Positions 50,504 through 61,117 of a stretch of 64,000 nt of DNA are shown piece after piece. A program made the translations under genes and the position numbers. Location of the stretch: assembly GCA_973895155.1 (NCBI GenBank), contig OZ316898.1, positions 806,001-870,000 on the forward strand, in the 5' to 3' direction. This stretch comes from Marsupella aquatica. Its lineage: Eukaryota > Marchantiophyta. The notes below the pieces were generated by a model. It was given only the letters and a program-made list of their open reading frames with translations. It did not search any database and was not told where the DNA came from. Numbering within the stretch: the first letter of the stretch is position 1; each line of letters begins with the position of its first letter.

Positions 50504-53500
50504 CCAGGTTGAAAGCTGTGTTGCGGTGGCGGGAAAGTGACTGTAAACTGTACTCACTGGCAGCCCAGATATAATCTGGTTTTCGTTGTTTGCCTGATGA
50601 GCGGGCACATTCAAATATAATTATTTCGAGAGGCATCTCTGTGACAGGAAACTAGCCTTCAGGCTGTGACCGTTCACGAATTTTGTGAGCAACTGGCTGT
50701 AAAAGCCATTCCCAATCCTTCAGGAACTCTCACTAACAAACAATGGGGAAGACATCGTTGGTCACATTGCGTGTTGACAAACATTCAATTCCTAGGTTCA
50801 CTGGATAACATGTAATGCTATGTGAGTTGTTTCTTGGCAGTCCAAATCACAAATATGCGGAATATGTGAGTTGCTTCTTATCAGTGCAAATCACAGATGT
50901 GCGTAATGAAGGTCTTGGCTTGATGTGTACGAAAAATGAGAATTTCGGTACCTCCAAATTTCTTCGTAAGATTAGGAGACAATTCTTTGCATAAGCGCTC
51001 CACTAGCTGCCTTGTCGTGGACATGGGCTTGAAGGAATGATCATACTATCAATGAAGCCAGGTGAAAACATCAGCAGTGAAATTTTTTTGTTCATGGTTT
51101 TTAATTCATCCTGAATGAAAGTATTCCCTGAAAGCAAAGGAGTGAACATTTAGTTCAGTTGTTCGAGTACCAGCTCCAATTTTCTGTTTTAGTGTGGCTT
51201 GAAGGCTTGCTCATCCGAATATTGGCTCAGTTCAATCTGCCGGCCAATTCCTTCATTTGCTTGCCAGGGTTTAGTTGCGTGTCTCAGACTGAATTTCTCG
51301 TTGCAATTGTGGAGGAGAGTTGTGAAGTACTGTAGTAGTTTTAGTTACTTTCGTTCTCGAGCTGGGAGCATCCAACGTGTCTGCTAGCTCGTAGTTAGCT
51401 GTTACTCCCGTAGACTCAGCTGACGACTTGAGAGATAGACGACTAGGATGTGGGCCCTGCATTCCCCCCTCGGAAAAATCCAAAGAAACAACCAATCGAA
51501 ATGATTCTTGGAAAGCAATGGAAAATGTAGAGCTGAACATTGGCTGTTTGGTTGGGGTATGACAGCATAATGAAGCCTCAAAGCAAATTCACAAAATAGA
51601 GGACCGGGCAACTAATACATGAAGTCATAGATTTGTCCAGAAGTCATACTAAGGGAGCCGCATCTGGGACTTTCCTCGTACATGTAAACAGCCCAAGTTG
51701 GTGCATTTAAAATTGCTTAATGGTAGAATGCAGCTGGAGAGTGGGAGACAGTTTTCCCTTGCTCTTTGGGGATGGTACTGGCTTCTTTATTAAACCACCA
51801 CTATCAATAAAAAAAGGGAACCTGAAGCTGCTGCTGTTGGGAAGGATGGTTCACGTTTGTGAAGGACCCGTACCAACTGTTAACTGCTGGTTTTGGAAAG
51901 ACTTGTCTATTTATTCAGACAACTTCTGGATCTCTACTCGAGCACAAATTCTGCATGCATGTTCTTTGATGTCCAACCTACACTTGGAAAATGTGATCAC
52001 TTTTATGCGATCACTGGTTCCAACTCCAAAGAAAGACTGTCAAATATCTAAAAAACGTTTCACTTTTGTGGGGGACACCCTGAGTCCATGAGCAGCTACT
52101 CACCATTGGGTAAACTAACTGCAACAAGCTGCAAACGGTCAAGAGAGCATGAACAAACAAACGGTCAAGAGACCATTTACAGTTTGTTCACAGGTCAAAG
52201 TTTGCTCAAAACTATACAAAGTGATATCTGGGTCTTTTTCAAAATTCTGCCAAAATGCATCCCAGATTTGCTGGTCCATCCTCGCTTAATTTTCCTACAA
52301 AAGGGGAGAGCCAAACCTTCCTTCTTTGTCACATTTCCTTGTATATGAGGCCACCATGCTTCACAATTTTAGGAATAAATGTTAATGACAGGGAGAGTGC
52401 TGGTTTAAGGGTCTACGGAAATTAGACCTCGAGGCTACTTCAATGGTGATTAGATAGTATGAGAATACGAGCCCTATGCCAGTGCGTTGCACAGCGCAAG
52501 GAGGGTTGGGCCCATAGGGAGTAGGCTGGGGCATTTATGGGACAGCATGGGGAAACACATATGTGCTAGGGGTGTCCATTTCCTCCAGCAATGGTCAGGG
52601 AAAATAGCCAATCGAATCCAATGGTTGTGGATTTTTCCAGCCCATGAGCTTTTTGTATCGGGACAAAGGACGAAAAAGACAGGATCCCTTATTATAGTTG
52701 TAGATCAGGAGGTTTACTCTTTCAACTGGATAATTTGGAGTTCCCAGAGTGGGTCTCACAGGTGGAAGTGTGTATCTCGATGCCCTATTGGCAAATTGTT
52801 GTTTTTTGCTGTTGAAGATGTAGGTTGAACAATTTTTGAAATGTCGGAATTGTATACTGAGGTGCATTTTTTCCGCAAACTGCTAAGGTGGGGGTTCCAT
52901 TATTTCAAAATCCTCCCGTCAGATCTCCCTATATTTGGGGACAATAATTGGATCTACTTACAAGAAGTGATTGGAGGAAGTAGTTTGGCTAACTAGAGTT
53001 CTTTTCTGGCAAATTTAGCCATATACAGCAAAACAATTGGTGGAATGTCAATGACAACTTTTGCCACTAAAAGCTCCACCACAACCCATAACACAGTTAC
53101 TGTTGTTTTTCTAGACAAGGTTCCTTCTTTCCTCTCTCTGTAGATAAGAAGATGGGTGCCCGCAATGCCAGATGGGTAACCTTACAGCCATCATGGTTCA
53201 TAGTTGCCAAGAAATTGAGCCTAGTCACCCCCAGTAGATGGAAAGAGGTAGTTATACTAGGGTCATTGGGTCAAAGTGGGCCAGTTGATGATTGAAAATG
53301 AAATGTTATTTATTGCGAGCTGTGCCACAGAAGTATGGAGATGCAATTCTTGAAAAAGGAGCATGTGGAGAGGAGAGGGTGTTTGTGGAGACTTTTGAGT
53401 GTAGTAAGCATCCTACCAAGGGGTTATAGCTTGCAACACCCTAAGGACAGTCAGCCCAATGGAGTTATAGCCTGTGGTCCTCAAAGAGAGGATGAATTAC

Positions 53501-54079
53501 TGAGCATAAAACCTGACTCGTGAATTTTGAAAACTTTCTCATTCGGTTGAGCACTGGGCTGCAATGCCACTCATGGGGAGTTACTTCCAGAATCCCTAGA
53601 AGCGCGTGCAGCTACATCAGCACTGCTGATCACAAACAAGAATGGTCAGTTGTGCAAGAAGTATGTGACTACTTGTGTTTAAGGCAAGGCAGAGAAAACA
53701 GTTGGACCCTTAGCTGTTAGTAAAAACTGTTAGTAAACTGAAAGTAACACTTTAAATAAACAACTAAATGGCTAGAACAAGGGTAAAAGAAAACAACCTT
53801 TGAATGGAGTGTGATTGATATATCAGTGTTTTCCCATAAATTATCAGGATTTTCTATGTAATTGGCTATTTTTAAAAATAACCATGGGTAATGTAAGAAA
53901 CCTTCAGCTACCATGTCCAGGGGAATACCAGCTAAGGGAAGATTTTGGCAACGAGTTGTACTACATTGGACAAGCTACAAAACCTTAATCACATTTATTT
54001 TTGCCATGAAACTGAACGGAGACCCATCCAACAGAGGATAGATGATCTACTTTGTAGCATGCACCTCTATAGGGTAGGC
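50504..54079. other. no gene recognised; PPR 3' region then intergenic
   Basis: The first few hundred bases should hold the PPR 3' UTR. Two diverged copies of about 44 bp start near 50822 and 50866 (TGTGAGTTG(T/C)TTCTT...CAAATCACA). The 123-codon plus-strand ATG frame at 51720-52091 has no recognisable domain. A tRNA-like GGTTGAGCACTGGGCTGCAA near 53.55 kb might be a SINE head but lacks a clear B box. Confidence 0.45.
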
Positions 54080-54560
54080 ACAATGGACAATACCCAGGCA
54101 TCCAATAGGGACACATACCAGGAGGGAGAGAGAGTTGAACCAAATCCAAACAACAAGGTACCAAAGAGAAACCAGTACTCCCAACACTACACCTCACCCA
54201 CATATACAGTCACTTGTACCGTCCACACCACGGAGAGAGTGTTGAACTAGGGCCCCAAAGCAACCAGATATGGGCCAAGGAGAAACCAGTACTCCCACCA
54301 GTCTCCCCACTCACACATATCCTCCACACACAAGGTGTGTGGAGGATTGAACTTGCGACCTCTCACTTCTTGGGCCAAAGCATCTAGCTAAGGGCCAAAT
54401 AGAAACCATTACTCCCACCACTTGGGATCTCTCACTTCTAGGCATTATCCCTAGCAAGTGACCTAAGCCAGTCGCTTAAACCTGATCAATTTCTCCCCCC
54501 ATTTGGGACCTCTCACTTCTAGACTAGTCCCTGGCCAAGTGACCAAAGGCAGTCGCTTAA
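54080..54560 (-). mobile_element. cluster of tRNA-like SINE fragments
   Basis: Read on the minus strand, several segments carry RNA polymerase III-like boxes. A-box-like TGGCTTAGGT lies at 54461-54470 and TTAGCTAGATG at 54382-54392. B-box-like AAGTTCAAT lies around 54346-54354, with further GTTCAA(C/A)-type copies near 54134 and 54242. The segments share 'accagtactcccac' and 'tctcacttct' blocks, so several partial copies are piled up. No coding is present. The fragments match those at 56.7-57.4 kb. Confidence 0.5.
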
Positions 54561-54796
54561 CCTGAATCAATTATTATATTTGGTCTTGAATTGAAATGTG
54601 GAAGAACATTTTGTACTTGTCGCTCCCCACCCCTATAGGGACATACTTTCATTGTAGGGAACCCATTTTAGGGTAAGGCCCCACAGATCTAACAATATGG
54701 ACTCACACAAGGAGGGAGAGAGGATTAAATCAGAACTGCAAGGTTGACAACCAGGGGCCAAGTAGATAACCAGAATTTCCATCCACTACCATAACC

Positions 54797-56729
54797 CTAT
54801 TCATTAAAAGTGTATTTTATTTTGTTCACTTTTTGGTCTCTAAATGTACACTTTTAAAACCCAAAAAGTACACTATGGTATAATACTCTACACCTAATAC
54901 TAGTACATAATTCACCCTTAATCCAATTCTCCTCAAATCGGACCCCTTCGGCGGATTGTTGCAGTTTTTACCGATGTTCCGATTTAAGTCGCATCGTATC
55001 ATCCAATCCCCAAACAATCGGGTTAGCGTTATCGGACCGAGATCGGACTTGTCCAATTAAACTAGTATCGGAAAGACGCATTCAATTCAAAAGAAATGGC
55101 AAACAATTGTCCAATTATGTGAGAATGGCATGACCATTTCCAAGTACTTCGCAATCGGAAACTATTGTGCTATTGTACTACAATGGGACAATGGTCCCAA
55201 TTAGAATCAAATCAAAAATTGAAGTGTGATTACCCCAATCGAGGGCCCTAGCACTGCCCCGGCCTGGTCCTACTCCTCCACAGGAGACATATCACTAGCT
55301 AACTGGTGTATTCTTTTGTGTGAGGCTGTGAGGCTTCAAGTCTTAGCAAGAAGACTGTGGGCTACTAGAGAAGTCAGGTCACCCATCCCAAACACTATTC
55401 CTCTCAATAGGTGCTTAACTTCCTAGTTCTTAGCTCTTGCATTGTACATGCAACCTTAGGCACATTTGATGTTTCTTATAGAGTGCCTGGGGTTTTTATA
55501 CACCTCTAAGTTCATTTAGATCCACAATTTGGGCCAATTCTTGATGAATTCTTGCGTATCATGACATTGGGTTGCGTGGTCAATTATGAAAGCTCTATGT
55601 TGACCATATGGGAACCAATTTACCTATCAATGTTAGATCGCCAAACAAACCTATGTCCTCCTCAAATTGCTACAATTCCTTTTGGGGCGTGGTTAAGTTC
55701 ATTTAGGGATACAATATATATAGAATTTTGACCTAGATGACAATGAAGACAACTGTTTTTGTTGACCGCAAGAATTTTTTTTCATCGAGTCAAAAGGCTT
55801 TGACTTACAATTTAACGAAAACTTTTGGTAACCATTATAGGGTAGTGCATTGTAAAGATAGGAATGGCCATTGGCATACGATTTCTCATCCTAGGAACAC
55901 AGACTACAAAGGCTATGCTACACATGATTCAGGACCGGTCAATACTTTCCATGAGCAGATGAGGGATGACCCTGGCCTTGCCAAAGGTTCCAATTCTAAA
56001 TGAATCGTAGACACACTTCCAATTCCCAAAGAGTTGGACCACAAAGTCCATTGCACCAACAATTGGACCAAGATCTCATTGTATTTGTATTGCAAATATG
56101 AATCCCATTGCCTACCACTTGGAAACAATTGTCCAATCGAAAACCTTGGAATATCCAATTCCATGTGCATCGAAAACTTCCAATTTGTATTGAATGGCAA
56201 CTTCCAATTCTAATTTGATCGGAAAATGTGCTTACGTTTTTCTTTGGAAAGGGGTTCCAATTCATCTAGCATTGGAGAAGAATTGGACCAAGCGGTCCAA
56301 TTGTTTCTGGCTTGGACAAACAATCCAACTTTTCCTACATCGTAGTGACGGCCCATTTGTGATTGGGTTGGAATGGTGATAGTCCGATTCTAGTTTAATG
56401 GCAAGGTCCGATACGCGTTTTCTTGGACGGTTGGATTGTACATCCAATTAGAATAGAATCAGAAACCTTGGCATCATTGGAAGGTGAGAATTGGACTAGG
56501 CCCCAAAATGTACTAGTATAAATGATCAGTTGTAAACTTGAGGTGACAAAAATAATCTTGACTAGAAGGAGTCTCATCCTAGTTCATTTACAAAGGATGA
56601 ACATGGTGGTACATCTGATAGCCATCAATTTTATTTCTTGCCTAATTGTACACTTTTTGAAGGCCAAATGTACAATTTCTATTGTCCAAATGTTCATAAA
56701 TTGAATAATAATTCACTTTTAATGAATAG
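54797..56729. mobile_element. 1.93-kb foldback DNA element with long terminal inverted repeats
   Basis: The left end CTATTCATTAAAAGTG (54797-54812) is an exact complement of the right end (56714-56729). Complementarity continues inward, more loosely, for about 350-400 bp per arm; paired blocks include TACTAGTACA, CCAATTCTC and ATTAAACTAG.ATCGGA. The middle is full of CCAATT/AATTGG motifs. An 88-codon ATG frame at 55737-56003 (MTMKTTVFVDRKNFFSSSQK) is the only notable frame and shows no transposase signature, so the element is probably non-autonomous. I could not define a target-site duplication. Confidence 0.6.
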
Positions 56730-56734
56730 ATTGA

Positions 56735-57420
56735 TTACGTACCCACAAAACCCATCGCACCTACACACATATAACCTCCACATCCTTGTGTGTGGAAGGG
56801 AGATTGAACCTGGGACCCTTCAATAGGTACATTGGCCAAGTGACCCAAGCCAGTGACTTGAACCGGAATCAATTTTCAATATTAATCTTACTGGCCAATT
56901 GACCTAAGCTGCAAATTGACCTAAGCCAGTTGCTTAAACCACACCTACCCCTATAAAAGGCTACGGGTTACATCCATAGCTCTCATTCTAAAGAGTAGCT
57001 CTCATTCTAAAGAGCACAAATGCTTTGAGCTCCACAAAAGGTGCTGATTGCAAAACTTTTTTTTGGCAAATATTCTATAAAGGTGTTAGTGTTACACCTT
57101 TTATGGTGAGTAGTGAGACATGGAATGAGTATTTTATAGTGACAGGTGTTTGTGATTTAAACCTGAATCAATTTTCACTAGCTGCACTCGCAAAGTGACC
57201 TAAGAATCATCAATTTTCACTTTCACTAGTGTAGGTGCGTGACCTATGCCAGTCGGTTAAACCCGAATCAATTTTCAATAGCTGCACATTTTCAATAGCT
57301 GCACTGGCAAAGTGACCTAAGCCAGTCGCTTAAACCCTGAGTCAATATTCAATAGCTGCACTGGCGCAGTGACCTAAGCCAGTCGCTTAAACCCTGAGTC
57401 AATATTCAATAGCTGCACCG
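56735..57420 (-). mobile_element. tRNA-like SINE copy and tandem head fragments
   Basis: On the minus strand, an A-box-like TGGCTTGGGT (56843-56852) and B-box-like GGTTCAATCT (56801-56810) are 32 nt apart, as in a tRNA-derived promoter. Farther right the A-box head alone is repeated: near 56.89, 56.93, 57.18 and 57.24 kb, then as two nearly identical 57-bp units starting at 57303 and 57360 (A boxes at 57315-57324 and 57372-57381). The repeats reach to within about 700 bp of the PES start codon. Confidence 0.55.
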
Positions 57421-57973
57421 CCGTCGGCTGCTCGCTCTGTACTCCGGTCCCAAGACGACGAAGTGGAGCACCTGCACACATCGAGCATCAGAGGGACGCC
57501 CGAGAGAGGTCCGGCCACAAGGAGACGGAGTGGAGCACCAGCACTTCAGCAGAAACAGCGTATGTGTTTCGTCAATTCGTTGGCAACAATACTAGCTCGA
57601 AAGCATTTTGGAAAAGCTCCGCGCAGCAATCTTCTTAGCTCATTTGATCGACTCTCTGTTCGTTCTTTCGAGTCGTTCGTAACTAGGTCTAAAGCATTTT
57701 CTGTGTAGCTCCCGCAATGGAATCGTAGCTGCACTCGCACTCTGACCCGTTTTCGTTCCCTACTACGATACAACGTTTTCGTTTGAGCGGTTCGTCAACG
57801 CGGAGCAGAGAATCTGCGCTTTATAGACCCTCTCTGGGCACGCGATTTTCGAGCATTCAGTGATCTTGAATTTGACGTACTGAAATTTCTGTGATATGGC
57901 CCCGCAGTTCACTGGAACGTCTCTGCGGCAATTGGGACTGCCGATTACCATTGTTCAACACGCACCTGAAAAC

Positions 57974-58011
57974 AATTAGGGTTTATTTCCTTGCCCTAAA
58001 CCCTAAACCCT
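57974..58011 (+). promoter_or_regulatory. telo-boxes upstream of PES
   Basis: CCCTAAACCCTAAACCCT lies at 57994-58011 and ATTAGGGTTTA, the same motif in reverse, at about 57975-57985. AAACCCTAA telo-boxes are known in plant promoters and leaders of ribosomal-protein and nucleolar genes. That fits the ribosome-biogenesis role of the gene starting at 58123. They are too short to be a telomeric relic. Confidence 0.65.
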
Positions 58012-58122
58012 GTCCCGTGCCATTTTTCCCTGCAGACGGGACCGACTGCAATTTTGTGAGGGAGAGCGAACTCCGGAATACTCAGCTAGCTGGTGTGGTG
58101 CGGGTAAAGGAAACACGAAAAG

Positions 58123-59724
58123 ATGGTGAAGCCGAACAGGGGTGGGAAATCGGTGGGGAAGTCCAAAAAGGGTGGGAAATCCAAAGGGAAGAATGGCGTC
58201 AGGAAGGAAGGAAATGCATCGAGGTACATGACTCGAAGCGAAGTGCTGACTCATCTGCAGCTGAAACTGCCAGAATTCAGGCGTTTGTGCATATTGAAGG
58301 GAATTCATCCAAGGGAGCCGAAGAAGAAGTTCGCAGGACACAACAAGACCTACTACCATGTGAAGGATGTGAAGTTTTTAGCCCATGAGCCGCTTTTGGA
58401 GAAGAGCAGGGAAATCAAAGCCTTCGAGAAGAAGATTAAGAAAGCCAGAGCCAAGAAGAATGAGGATGGCGCGCAAAGACTCGATAAGCTGAGACCTGTT
58501 TACCGACTGGATCACCTTCTCAAGGAGCGGTACCCGTCCTTCGTGGATGCTCTTCGTGACATGGATGATGCACTCACCATGATGCATTTGTTTTCAACCC
58601 TACCAGCAGATAGCACCCTCAAGATACCGGCTGAACGTGTTCACTCAGCCCGAAGGTTGATTTTGGAGTGGCAGGCTTATATCACCCAAACACATGCCTT
58701 GCGAAAGGTCTTCGTTTCCGTCAAGGGCATCTACTACCAGGCAACCGTGTCTGGCCAGGAAATCACTTGGCTCTGTCCCCATGTTGTAAGTCAAATTTTG
58801 CCAAACGACGTCGACTACCGTGTGATGCTAACCTTCGTGGAGTTTTATGAAACTCTTGTGGGTTTTGTTAACTTCAAACTCTATCACTCTCTTGGCCTTG
58901 CATATCCTCCGATCGTAAGTCAGAGTTCTGAACAGGCTACAGGATCCTTAGGAGAACTTATTGAGGTTGTTTTGACGGCGGGGAATGATGTAGGACAAGA
59001 AGATGCAGAGACTCTCCAGTGTAGAGATCTGTTCAAAGGCTTGACGTTTTTCTTAGCTCGGGAGGTACCGCTTGAGTCTTTGCTCTTTGTCGTCCGTTGT
59101 TTTGGAGGGACCGTGTCTTGGGATGGAGAAGGGTCACCACTTGAGGAGACTGACGAAAGCATCACCCATCAGATTGTGGACAGACCAAACATTGGCCACG
59201 AGAGTTTGACTAGGGAGTACGTGCAACCCCAGTGGGTGTACGATTCTTTGAATGCTCGAGTTTTACTTCCCGTGGGTGCATACTTGTATGGAAAGATTCC
59301 ACCCCCTCACTTGTCACCCTTCGTAGACAACGAGGCAGAGGGTTATATTCCTGATCAGGCTCTGCCTGTGGCCGGTAAGAAATCGGCAAATTTGTGGGAG
59401 ACTGAGAACCGGACCAATCTTGCCGTCAAGGATGTGGATGTGCAACAGGAACCCGTAGAGCTGGTTTATGCAGAACAGTTGCATAAGGAAATTGAAGGTG
59501 TTTCTTATTCTTCTTCGCTTCATAAGAAAGATCAAAAGCAAAGTTTACAGTCCGAACAATCTAAAGTAGTCGACGATGATCATACTGGACTTGAAATGAT
59601 GATGCCCCGTAAGCAAAGAAAGTTGTATGAGGCTATACAAATGGGAAAGTCAAAAAAGAAAGCGAGTGTGGAGCTTCTGCAGAAAAGGAAAAAGAGGATT
59701 GAAGAGGCCAAACGTCTCAAGTAG
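58123..59724 (+). CDS. PES: Pescadillo homologue (60S ribosome biogenesis factor)
   Basis: Pescadillo is the nucleolar core of the PeBoW complex (PES1-BOP1-WDR12; Nop7-Erb1-Ytm1 in yeast), needed for rRNA processing and large-subunit maturation. The 533-residue product is a little shorter than other plant homologues. A Lys/Gly-rich start is followed by the Pescadillo N-terminal domain at about 30-270, with the family-typical SRYMTRSEVLTHLQLKLPEF and GIHPREPKKKF stretches. A BRCT domain lies at about 302-395 (LFKGLTFFLAREVP ... YVQPQWVYDSLNARVLLPVGAYLYG). A basic coiled tail holds MMPRKQRKLYEAIQMGKSKK. The ATG at 58123 gives the conserved N-terminus. The gene has no intron, and telo-boxes lie upstream. 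It converges with BRR2. Confidence 0.96.
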   Translation: MVKPNRGGKSVGKSKKGGKSKGKNGVRKEGNASRYMTRSEVLTHLQLKLPEFRRLCILKGIHPREPKKKFAGHNKTYYHVKDVKFLAHEPLLEKSREIKAFEKKIKKARAKKNEDGAQRLDKLRPVYRLDHLLKERYPSFVDALRDMDDALTMMHLFSTLPADSTLKIPAERVHSARRLILEWQAYITQTHALRKVFVSVKGIYYQATVSGQEITWLCPHVVSQILPNDVDYRVMLTFVEFYETLVGFVNFKLYHSLGLAYPPIVSQSSEQATGSLGELIEVVLTAGNDVGQEDAETLQCRDLFKGLTFFLAREVPLESLLFVVRCFGGTVSWDGEGSPLEETDESITHQIVDRPNIGHESLTREYVQPQWVYDSLNARVLLPVGAYLYGKIPPPHLSPFVDNEAEGYIPDQALPVAGKKSANLWETENRTNLAVKDVDVQQEPVELVYAEQLHKEIEGVSYSSSLHKKDQKQSLQSEQSKVVDDDHTGLEMMMPRKQRKLYEAIQMGKSKKKASVELLQKRKKRIEEAKRLK

Positions 59725-60998
59725 GGCAAGGGGGAGTATGAGAAATACTGTTCAAACTTAGAAATGGCAAGACCGACCATTCGAAGATGGAGACTTCCCA
59801 TATGTAGAGCTTATGAACGCCTTAGGGGTCTACTTCCTTGGTATTGGGTCGAACCAGGCCGTGATACAGTGTCGACGTCCCACTTGAGTCAGATACGAGA
59901 GTTATCTCACAGATTGGGGATGTATGTCTGAAGGACATTGTTGAGCCATTGAATGTCTCAGCATTGGTACGAGCGCAGGGCTTGTTCAAGATGACTGCGA
60001 GAGAACATGCCGCAGAGGTCGTGGGTGAGGTTTCTGATGTGACTCCATTGACATATCTCTGGAACGACTTGTAATCAATGCATTGTTGTTGAGCAGAGTG
60101 GAGAATGGTTTTAAGTTTCTGATATTTCAATTGTTGCTGGAAGTGTTGGAGTTGCCACAACTTGTAGGACCTCGAAACGTCTCAGGAGTAGAGTGACAAA
60201 CAGACGACGGCAGCGTCTTGATTGCTCCGTGAGGCACAAGAAGTTTAGATCAGCAGAGTTCAGTTACCAGCAAGTTATTTATTTTTTGGAAGCGAGAGGG
60301 AAGCTATGGGTGCGATCTTAGAAGGGAGATGCAGTAATTAGGTGTTCCGTGTGCTGCAGCATTTCATATGGATAGCGAGCTTGAATGTGATGTTCGCTTT
60401 GTACTGTGAAACTCTGTCGTTGAAGTAAAGGGTACTTACCTCGTTTACAACTGAAGCCAAACTCTGTCGAAATTGATGTGATGTGATGGACACGATGGAT
60501 CAGGATGCATCATTAGCGAGCTGAGAGTATCTGGAGTCTTATTCAATGGTGTATTGTGTATGGAAACGTCCAGCAGAGAACTTAATTCAACAGCCTTCAA
60601 CATCAGTGAACAACCAGTCTGCATAACGAAGGTTCTTTGATGTCCAAGTGTAAGTTTCGTTTCATAACTTAATGAATGAATTAGACCCCAGTTTGGGTTT
60701 CCTTTCAAAACTCAATGAATTTCATCGACACAGACCATCCGATAATATCATGCAAAGCTGATTGGTACCTAGTTTCCATTCACCACCTCTGCTTCCTAAC
60801 AAACTGCCATCGTCGACACACATCCATCCCCAAAAGATACCACTAACGCAGTTAAACGGCCATAGTAGCCAAATTTCATACGTTGACAAACAGAGTGGTC
60901 GCTCCATTTTAAAAGTTCGAAAAAACATGGCTGCATGTGGCTAGGGATCCTTAAATTCAAAATATCTAATGATTAGAAATTTAGTGAATGCCGTGGAG
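59725..60998. other. convergent intergenic region between PES and BRR2
   Basis: This holds the 3' UTR of PES at the left and of BRR2 at the right. Frames under 115 codons occur on both strands with no recognisable domain. I see no repeat of note before 60999. Confidence 0.5.
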
Positions 60999-61108
60999 TT
61001 TTCACACAAACTCTACATTTACGACCCTCTCTAACTGGACCTGCACTAAATGACACCGAATTTTCACCTAACTCTACATTTACGAACCTCTCTAACTGGA
61101 CCTGTAAC
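60999..61108. repeat. 62-bp partial tandem duplication in the BRR2 3' UTR
   Basis: The segment starting TTTTCAC at 60999 is repeated from 61061. Both contain ACTCTACATTTACGA and CTCTCTAACTGGACCTG, with a few differences. It ends about 10 bp after the BRR2 stop codon (minus strand), so it duplicates the proximal 3' UTR. Confidence 0.85.
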
Positions 61109-61117
61109 AAGAACAAG

